Shown here: piece after piece, positions 23,079-29,207 of the stretch
How positions within the stretch are numbered: the stretch's first letter is position 1
Layout of the letters: each line of letters opens with the position of its first letter
Origin: CAYSUS01 sp964434165
GTDB lineage: Bacteria; Planctomycetota; Planctomycetia; Pirellulales; Thermoguttaceae
Direction: 5' to 3'
NCBI GenBank assembly: GCA_964434165.1
Contig: CAYSUS010000093.1
Location: forward strand, 1-29,207
DNA: 29,207 nt
Notes under the pieces: generated by a model
Database searches by the model: none
What the model was told of the DNA's origin: nothing
What the model saw: the letters and a program-made list of their open reading frames with translations, nothing else
Program-made: the position numbers and the translations under genes

Positions 23079-26000
23079 ATGACCACCACGGGCCTCCTGC
23101 GATTCACCGGGATCGCCACCTGTGCGCTGGCCGCGCTGGGTCTTGTCGCGGCTGAAGCCAGCGCCGCGATCTTCACCTGGGACGGGGGCGACGGAGCCAG
23201 CCCGCTCTGGAGCGAGGGCACGAACTGGGTCGGGGATTCCGCACCCACCAGCGCCAGCGACACGGAGATCATCTTCGCCGGCACCAACAACATGGGATCG
23301 GGCGGCACGCCGCTCAGCCAGGACATCGGCAACCCGCTCGAGCTCAACCGACTCGAGATCGCGAACGTCGCCTCGGGCGACAACCCCGTCTTTCTTGGCG
23401 GCAACCAGTTGCGGTTCGTCGCCAATGGCCTAGCGCAGCCGGGGCTGTTCGGCGACCGCGATCAGAGCACCGACATCAACAACGCCATCGAGATCCCGAC
23501 CGGCACCACGCTCACGGTCCGCAACCGCACCTGGCAGATCTACCTGAACGGGCCGATCTCGGGCGACGGGAAACTGGTCTTCGACACGTCGGCCGGGGGC
23601 GGCGAGCTGAACCTGGGAGCCGCGAACTCCTACACCGGCGGAACCGAGTACGTTCATACCGGCGGCACGAGCGCCACGTGGAAGAGGCTGTGGGTGAGGG
23701 CTTCCGGCGCGCTGGGCACCGGCGACGTGACGATCCAGGGCGGCAATCTCAATCCCACCACCAGCCAGGCCGGTGGCCTCACGTTTGCCGGGACGACCAC
23801 GCAAGCCAATGATTTCACGCTGCTGGCCGATTCGCCGATCTTCGCCGACAAGCACGATTCGAGCGGTGCCGATGTCACCCTCACCGGCAACCTGGGCCTG
23901 GGCGGCCACACGCTCTACCTCCGCGGCGGCGGCACGGGCAACATCACGGGCGTGATCGATGACGGCGCGATCACGAAGATCGACGACGGGACCTGGACGC
24001 TCAGCGGCGTAAACACCTATTCTGGCGCCACCACGGTCAACGACGGGGTGCTCAGGCAGGACGTCGAGGGCGCGTTGGGAAGCACGTCGGGCGTGACCGT
24101 CGCGGACGGCGCGACCTTCGACTTCGGCAGCTACCGCGTGTACGACGTCGACTTCACGATCTCTGGAGACGGCCACAACGGCCTGGGCGCTCTGTATAGC
24201 GCCGGAGGGGACCTGCAGGGCCGAATCGGCGTGGCGCTTGCCGACGACGCTTCGATCCGCGTGGACGCGGGACGGCTGGACATCGGGATCAACCGCCCCC
24301 TGGTCGGCAACGGCCATACGCTGACCAAGCTCGGCGCGGGCAACCTGCCCATCCGCAGCGCGGCCGGCACCTTCGGCGCGATCGAGGTCGAAGAGGGCAC
24401 GCTGTACTTCGAGACGCCGCAAGACGGCATGACCGGCACGCCGATCACGGTCGCGGCCGGGGCACGGATCGGAACCTACTACAACACCACGGTCGCCGCC
24501 CCGGTCACGCTCAACGGGGGCACACTACAGCAGTTCAACAGCCCCGCGGACACCGGCAACTGGACGGGCGACTTGACCATTGGCGACACCTCGACCCTCG
24601 CGGCAAGCGGCGGTAACCTGGCGCTGTCCGGCGACATCACCGGAAGCGCGAGCCTGATCGTGACGGGTCCCCATATGGTCACGCTCAGCGGCTCGAACAA
24701 CGGCTTCACCGGGCCGATCGACGTGCAGAGCGGGGTCCTCAAGCTGGGCGGCGTTGATGCATTGGGCAACACCTCGGGCGTCACCGTCCACGACGGCGCC
24801 ACGCTCGACATGGCCGGATGGGGGCCTGGAAGCGCCGGACGACGCAACGTGACGATCGCCGGCACCGGCGTCGCGGATCAAGGCGCGCTCAACGTCAGCG
24901 GGGGCGGCTACTCGCAGATTGCCGGCCTGGAGCTCACCGCGGACTCGAAAGTCAACGCCACGGGCCGCCTCGATACGTTCGGTCCGCTCGCCGGGAACCA
25001 CGTGCTCACCAAGACGGGCAGCAACGTGCTGGCGGTCCGCGGCGGCGTCTCCCCCGCCGATCCGCTCGGCGGGCTGGTCATCAATCAGGGCCGCGTGCGG
25101 TTCGAGAACGCCGGCTTCGGCAGTTGGACCGGCCCGGTCACGGTCAACCCCGGCGCGATCCTCTCCGCCTGGAACAGCCAGACCACGGGCGTTGCCGTGA
25201 ACCTCAACGGCGGGACCCTGGCCCAGGAGAATAGCGGGACCGGCACCTACAACGGCCCGGTCACGGTCAACGCCGATTCTTCCGTGGACGTCGGCCCCGG
25301 CAATATCCATCTCAACGGCCCTCTCTCCGGCAGCGGCAACCTGACGACCTATGGAGCGAACACACTGGCAGTGAACGCCTCCGGATCGGTCGGGGGGATC
25401 CGCGGCGACGTCAAGGTCGCCCTCGGCGCGGGCGTCAACCTCGCCATCGGCGCCAACGGCGACGACAACATCTGGGCCGGCGAGGTCAGCGGCCCGGGCT
25501 CGATCCAGAAGGTGGGCGGCGGCCTGCTGGCGATGAACAACGCCTCCAGCAGTTACTCGGGCGGATCGACCGTCTCGGGCGGCGACCTGGCCAGCCTCGT
25601 GCCCGGCGCGCTGGGCACCGGCACGGTCGCCCTCGACGGCGGCACGCTCAACCTGGCCGTGCCGCTCTCCGGCGCCGCGGGTTTCGCCGCGGGGTGGACC
25701 GTCAACGGCGACGCCTCCGTGGCCGGCAACGACCTGACCGTCACCACCAGCAACAACAGCCGTGCGGGGTCCGCCTTCCTCGACGTGCCGGTGGCCACCA
25801 GCGACTTCACCATCCAGTTCACGTACAGCGCGGACATGGGCAGCGGCAACCCGGCCGACGGCCTGGCGATCGTGTTCCAGAACGACATCCGCGGACCGAC
25901 CGCACTGGGCGCGAGCGGCGGCGCCATCGGCTACACCGGCGGCGGCTCGATCCAGCACAGCGCCGCCGTGGCGATGAACCTCTACAACCCCGGCGGTGGC

Positions 26001-27389
26001 CGCGGCATCGGCCAGCAGCTCTGGACCAACGGCAACGAGGTCGGCGGCTTCGAGAGCACGTCTCCGGTCGAGCTTTACGGGACGCCGCTCGACGTGGAAC
26101 TGAGCTACGACGGCTCCACGCTCACCGTCGTGCTCACCCAGGGCGCCGACACCTTCACCAAGTCGTACGCGGGAATCGACCTGCCCGGCACGGTCGGCCC
26201 CATGGCCTTCTTCGGGTTCACCGGCGGCACGGGCGGGGAGTACGCCCGGCAGCAGGTCAGCGGCTTCAGCTTCGTCTCCACGGCGGTTCCAGGCACGGAC
26301 TACAGCAACGACCTGGCCGTGACCGCGGGCCAGGCCGGCGACGTGGACGTGCTGGTCACGCCCTTCAGCGCGGCTTACAGCATGGGCGGGCTGAGCATGG
26401 GCGCGGGCTCCACGCTGGGCGTGGCCCCCATCGACGGTTCGGTGCCCGATCTGGCCTACAACCTCACCCTCGGCGCGACCATGCTCGACGCCGCGGCCAC
26501 GTTCGACGTGGCCAACAACGGCGCCGGGGTCGGCACCCTCGCTTTGGGCGCGGTGGCCGACAACGGGGCCGTGGGCTCGCTGACCAAGACGGGCGACGGG
26601 ACGCTCCGATTGACCGAGACCAGCCCGTACGAAGGCGACACCACGGTCCTCGGCGGCACCCTGGCCCTGGGCGGCGGCTCGGCCAACGGCATCCCCAACT
26701 CGCCGAACGTTCGCGTCGGCGCCGGCGCGGTGCTGAACGTCGCGGAGCTGAGCGGCGGCACGATGGCGCTTACCGCCGGCCAGGTCCTTCGCGGTGCCGG
26801 CACCGTGGAGGGGACGGTCGGGGGCGAGGGGCAGATCAGTCCCGGTACCAGCCCGGGCGTGCTCACGGCCACGGCGGTCGACCCGGCAGGCGGGATCGAC
26901 TTTGCCTTCCAGTTCACCGCCGCGGGCGATCCCGATTACGGCAGCCCCGATGCAAGCATCAACGACGTCTTGCGTCTGACCGACCCGGCCGACCCGTTCA
27001 CCGCCGATCTCGACGCGGGCAACACGGTGGGGTTCTACTTCGACGTGGACAGCATGGGCGTGGGCGACGTGTTCCGCGGGGGATTCTACACGGATAAGCC
27101 GGCGGAGTTCCTCGATGCGATCGCCGGGGCCGACCTGCAATTCTTCGTCCGCGGCGACGGCAACGGGCCCGTGGAATTCGAGGGCACGAGCTACTATGCC
27201 CTCGAGGACTTGCTCGGCGTGGGCGGCTTCTCGCTCTCGACGGTCTATGCCCCGACCGAGTTCCTCGCCGGTGAGCCGGTGGGGGGATTCGTCATGCAGA
27301 TCACCGCCGTCCCCGAGCCCTCGACGCTGGCCCTGGCCAGTCTGTCGCTGGCGGGCCTGGTGCTTCTCTTGTTGCGGCGGCGGCGCTGA
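23079..27389 (+). CDS. PEP-CTERM surface protein with passenger beta repeats and a lectin-like domain
   Basis: 1436 residues. The signal peptide (FTGIATCALAALGLVAAEASA) holds the only cysteine of the protein. Residues 31-865 and 1110-1290 are autotransporter-passenger-type repeats expected to fold as a beta-helix: units start LTKxGxGxLxL (for example near 300, 414, 643 and 1167), run through YSGATTV and end GVTVxDGATxD. Between them, about 867-1070, lies a legume/L-type-lectin-like domain (FTIQFTYSADMGSGNPADGLAIVFQND and FFGFTGGTGG segments). The C-terminus is VPEPSTLAL, a hydrophobic helix and RRRR, the PEP-CTERM sorting tag cleaved by an exosortase. It is a likely exposed adhesin or glycan-binding matrix protein. 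GGGGAAA precedes the ATG by 7 nt. No exosortase gene is in the window. Confidence 0.9.
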   Translation: MTTTGLLRFTGIATCALAALGLVAAEASAAIFTWDGGDGASPLWSEGTNWVGDSAPTSASDTEIIFAGTNNMGSGGTPLSQDIGNPLELNRLEIANVASGDNPVFLGGNQLRFVANGLAQPGLFGDRDQSTDINNAIEIPTGTTLTVRNRTWQIYLNGPISGDGKLVFDTSAGGGELNLGAANSYTGGTEYVHTGGTSATWKRLWVRASGALGTGDVTIQGGNLNPTTSQAGGLTFAGTTTQANDFTLLADSPIFADKHDSSGADVTLTGNLGLGGHTLYLRGGGTGNITGVIDDGAITKIDDGTWTLSGVNTYSGATTVNDGVLRQDVEGALGSTSGVTVADGATFDFGSYRVYDVDFTISGDGHNGLGALYSAGGDLQGRIGVALADDASIRVDAGRLDIGINRPLVGNGHTLTKLGAGNLPIRSAAGTFGAIEVEEGTLYFETPQDGMTGTPITVAAGARIGTYYNTTVAAPVTLNGGTLQQFNSPADTGNWTGDLTIGDTSTLAASGGNLALSGDITGSASLIVTGPHMVTLSGSNNGFTGPIDVQSGVLKLGGVDALGNTSGVTVHDGATLDMAGWGPGSAGRRNVTIAGTGVADQGALNVSGGGYSQIAGLELTADSKVNATGRLDTFGPLAGNHVLTKTGSNVLAVRGGVSPADPLGGLVINQGRVRFENAGFGSWTGPVTVNPGAILSAWNSQTTGVAVNLNGGTLAQENSGTGTYNGPVTVNADSSVDVGPGNIHLNGPLSGSGNLTTYGANTLAVNASGSVGGIRGDVKVALGAGVNLAIGANGDDNIWAGEVSGPGSIQKVGGGLLAMNNASSSYSGGSTVSGGDLASLVPGALGTGTVALDGGTLNLAVPLSGAAGFAAGWTVNGDASVAGNDLTVTTSNNSRAGSAFLDVPVATSDFTIQFTYSADMGSGNPADGLAIVFQNDIRGPTALGASGGAIGYTGGGSIQHSAAVAMNLYNPGGGRGIGQQLWTNGNEVGGFESTSPVELYGTPLDVELSYDGSTLTVVLTQGADTFTKSYAGIDLPGTVGPMAFFGFTGGTGGEYARQQVSGFSFVSTAVPGTDYSNDLAVTAGQAGDVDVLVTPFSAAYSMGGLSMGAGSTLGVAPIDGSVPDLAYNLTLGATMLDAAATFDVANNGAGVGTLALGAVADNGAVGSLTKTGDGTLRLTETSPYEGDTTVLGGTLALGGGSANGIPNSPNVRVGAGAVLNVAELSGGTMALTAGQVLRGAGTVEGTVGGEGQISPGTSPGVLTATAVDPAGGIDFAFQFTAAGDPDYGSPDASINDVLRLTDPADPFTADLDAGNTVGFYFDVDSMGVGDVFRGGFYTDKPAEFLDAIAGADLQFFVRGDGNGPVEFEGTSYYALEDLLGVGGFSLSTVYAPTEFLAGEPVGGFVMQITAVPEPSTLALASLSLAGLVLLLLRRRR

Positions 27390-27466
27390 GGCTCCCACGG
27401 GCAACGAACCGGAAGGTGCGGCCGGACAGCCGGGCTGCCTCGGGGCGGACCTGAGGAAAGGTGCGA

Positions 27467-28711
27467 TTACGCCTCCGGGCCATCGTCCAGCCGATACGGC
27501 TGCCCGGCCTGGAATCCCTTGAGGACCTTGCGCTCAAAGGGCTTGCGGTCTTCGGCGACGGCCTCCACGACCTTTTCCTGCCAGCCGATGGCCTTGTCGT
27601 ATTGGCCGGCTTCAGCCAGCGCCGCGGCCAGGGCCTTGATGGCCCCTGGATCCTGGTAGTCCGAGAGCTGGCAGGCCTTCGTCGCCGCCTCCACGGCCTG
27701 CCTGCCGTCGCGCAGTTCGGCGTCCGAGCTGGCCGCAAGCAGCCAGGCCAGGTTTTGATGGGCGAGGCTGTACTCCGGCGCCAGCAGGATGGCTTGCCGG
27801 TAATCGGCCAGCGCGCTCTTGTGGTCGCCCAGCAACTGTCGGTTGTAGCCCCGGTTGTTGTACGCCGGCGCGAGCTTCGGATCGAGCTCGAGGGCGGCGG
27901 AGAAGTCGTCGATCGCCTTCTGGTATTCCCCTCGCTGGAACCACACGAATCCGCGCCCCATGAGGGCTTCAACGGACTTCGGCTCGAGCTCGATCGCCCG
28001 GCTGAAGTCGGCCGCCGCGTCGTCCAACTTGCCGCTGAGCTTCCAGGCCACAGCCCGTTGCTGATGAAGCCCGGCGTTTTCGGGTTGGATGTTGATCGCC
28101 TGCGTGTAGTCCTTCACTGCGAGGTCGAACTCCTGCCGGGTCATGTAGACGGCGGCGCGGTTGATGTAGGGCGTCGCGTCCTCGGCCCCCAGCTCGATGG
28201 CCTGGGTGAAATCAGCCACCGCCTTTTCATGATTGCCGAGCGCGGCGTGGAATAGCCCCCGGCTCGAATAGGCGTGCGGCGCGCGAAAGCCTGCCTCGAT
28301 GGCCTTGTCGAAATCGGCCAGGGCCCGCTTCTCGTCTCCGCGCGCCCACCACGCCGACGCCCTGAGCGTGTAGAGCCTGCCCTCCTCGGGCTTCGCCTCG
28401 ATCAACTCGCTGTAGATCTCCACAGCCTCGGCCAGCTTGACCACGTCGGTCTTTTCCACCAGCCCCCGCGTTCCCCTGAAGGTGGAAACCAAGTACTCCT
28501 TCGGGCGCTCGTCGAGCACGGTCAGAAGGTCGCCCTTGTCGATGCGGTCGATCTCCTTGTCGCCGACCGCGAACCGCATTTGGGTCCTGGCCACGACGGG
28601 CTCGCGAAACGCCTTGGCGGCGGGGGCAGCGGCGGCGTCGATCGCGGCGATTGTGGCGAGTGTGAGGAAGAGGGGGATGGCAGCGGCGTGACGGATGATT
28701 CTCCTTGCCAT
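27467..28711 (-). CDS. Secreted SH3-like and TPR-repeat protein
   Basis: 414 residues. A signal peptide (MARRIIRHAAAIPLFLTLATIAAIDAAAA in two parts: basic start, then hydrophobic core) is followed by an SH3-like domain at about 36-95 (KGDLLTVLDERPKEYLVSTFRGTRGLVEKTDVV). Residues 98 to about 400 hold eight or so tetratricopeptide repeats with the usual pattern, e.g. AYSSRGLFHAALGNHEKAVADFTQAIEL, YNNRGYNRQLLGDHKSALADYRQAI. Such proteins are scaffolds for protein contacts in the envelope; no enzyme activity is expected. ATG 28711 has GAAGGAG 8 nt upstream and gives the signal peptide, so the 37-codon upstream extension is rejected. It ends 78 bp from the convergent PEP-CTERM gene. Confidence 0.88.
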   Translation of the reverse strand: MARRIIRHAAAIPLFLTLATIAAIDAAAAPAAKAFREPVVARTQMRFAVGDKEIDRIDKGDLLTVLDERPKEYLVSTFRGTRGLVEKTDVVKLAEAVEIYSELIEAKPEEGRLYTLRASAWWARGDEKRALADFDKAIEAGFRAPHAYSSRGLFHAALGNHEKAVADFTQAIELGAEDATPYINRAAVYMTRQEFDLAVKDYTQAINIQPENAGLHQQRAVAWKLSGKLDDAAADFSRAIELEPKSVEALMGRGFVWFQRGEYQKAIDDFSAALELDPKLAPAYNNRGYNRQLLGDHKSALADYRQAILLAPEYSLAHQNLAWLLAASSDAELRDGRQAVEAATKACQLSDYQDPGAIKALAAALAEAGQYDKAIGWQEKVVEAVAEDRKPFERKVLKGFQAGQPYRLDDGPEA

Positions 28712-28815
28712 GGTTTTGGCTCCTTCGCAGCGCGGGCGCAAGTCTTCACCAGGTCGTTGAGCTCGCCGGCAACGGACTCGGCCCCAGGTTGTTTTCTTTA
28801 CGCAACTTCTCCATG

Positions 28816-28843
28816 TTGCCAATTCGTCATTCTGATGTACATT
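28816..28843 (+). promoter_or_regulatory. Predicted promoter of the small Cys-rich protein gene
   Basis: TTGCCA (28816-28821), a 16-bp spacer and TACATT (28838-28843) in a locally AT-rich patch. The leader before the ATG at 28933 would be about 83 nt. Confidence 0.45.
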
Positions 28844-28932
28844 CTTTATGTTCGTCCCAGATTCCGCATGGGTGGGACCTGTCTTTCCCAGCGTCGTCCT
28901 CGTTTTTTTCGGGTGCGAAGAAGGAGATGATC

Positions 28933-29160
28933 ATGCGACGAGTGGCAATCGTCGGCCTGGCCGGTCTGTTGATGCTGGCCACGGCGGCACCAACTCAGGC
29001 GGGTCGATGCCGCAGGATGTGCGGCGGATGCAGCGACCCGTGCGTCAGCTCGAGTTACCGGGGCTGCGGATGCGGCTGCGCCGAGGCGTGCGCGCCCACG
29101 TGTCAGCCGCTTGAGGTCGGGCCCTTCGAGGCCCTGAAGATCGTGATGGTCCGGCGTTGA
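28933..29160 (+). CDS. Tiny secreted protein with nine cysteines
   Basis: 75 residues. A clear signal peptide (MRRVAIVGLAGLLMLATAAPTQA, cut near 23) leads to a mature peptide of about 52 residues with cysteines at 26, 30, 33, 37, 45, 47, 49, 53 and 57, many in Gly-Cys-Gly-Cys context. The last 17 residues are Cys-free (LEVGPFEALKIVMVRR). The spacing suggests metal binding or a disulfide-knotted peptide; the odd count leaves one Cys free or for dimerisation. AAGGAG ends 6 nt before the ATG at 28933, which favours it over the ATG at 28927. The stop codon is immediately followed by the 12-bp repeat motif, so the natural C-terminus may have been changed by an insertion. Not a family I can name. 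Confidence 0.7.
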   Translation: MRRVAIVGLAGLLMLATAAPTQAGRCRRMCGGCSDPCVSSSYRGCGCGCAEACAPTCQPLEVGPFEALKIVMVRR

Positions 29161-29207
29161 TGCTCAGATAAATTGCCCCGGCGGTGCTCAGATAAACTGC
29201 GGGGTCG
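29161..29207. repeat. Two copies of tgctcagataaa; possible insertion-sequence end
   Basis: tgctcagataaa occurs at 29161-29172 and 29185-29196, with similar following text (attgccccg and actgcgggg), a 24-bp period. Repeated short motifs at the termini are a known trait of IS21-family elements. The element body would lie beyond the window, so this is a suggestion. Confidence 0.4.

Noticed and set aside
22975..23082. TTG-initiated 35-codon leader frame with ATGA overlap to the PEP-CTERM gene
   Set aside because: AAGGAG lies upstream, but the peptide is Arg/Pro-rich and shows no regulatory-leader pattern; an overlap in frame can arise by chance.
24525..27404. A 959-codon open frame antisense to the PEP-CTERM gene
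   Set aside because: It mirrors the codon bias of the real gene; its product is Arg/Ala/Gly-rich with no domain, while the plus strand encodes clear repeats, a signal peptide and a sorting tag.

Overview
The window is high-GC DNA that most likely comes from a planctomycete (phylum Planctomycetota). The pointers are three DUF1559 proteins (two with pseudopilin N-termini and the H-x9-DG motif), a PEP-CTERM-sorted surface protein, a DUF1080 glycosidase-like protein, a secreted LmbE-type deacetylase and several lipoproteins. The class cannot be fixed from the sequence alone. I see no rRNA, tRNA or CRISPR array.

Layout. At the left edge (1-548) there is no intact gene, only a decayed IS66-type transposase piece and a palindromic repeat. 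Next comes a carbohydrate locus: a DUF1080 protein (minus) diverges from a GH29 fucosidase-like enzyme followed by a zinc-dependent sugar/polyol dehydrogenase (plus). These lead into the housekeeping gene rsmA (ksgA) and a small 75-residue protein. A solitary N6-adenine DNA methyltransferase (5676-8062, minus) follows. Its reading frame is broken by a perfect 11-bp tandem duplication; removing one copy restores a single 791-residue protein. A secreted Cys-rich metal-binding-like protein, a DUF1559 pseudopilin and an unusual lipoprotein with a DUF1559-like C-terminus come next.

The most striking region is 12575-19239, five co-directional genes: a two-TM coiled-coil membrane protein, a lipoprotein with a solute-binding domain plus a vWA domain, a second membrane-anchored paralogue of the same solute-binding domain, a PspA/IM30-like coiled-coil protein, and a tandem AAA+ ATPase whose GTG start lies 3 nt after the PspA stop. 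I read this as an envelope-sensing and membrane-maintenance module: paired outside sensors, and an inside ESCRT-III-like filament protein with a dedicated AAA+ motor. The function is inferred.

The right part holds a minus-strand run (LmbE deacetylase, lipoprotein, DUF1559 pseudopilin, small anchored protein), a 1436-residue PEP-CTERM protein with passenger-type beta repeats and a lectin-like domain, a secreted SH3-like/TPR protein and a tiny secreted protein with nine cysteines. The last 47 bases carry two copies of a 12-bp motif directly after a stop codon, possibly the end of an insertion sequence outside the window. Several sigma70-like promoters could be placed by eye; all are predictions.
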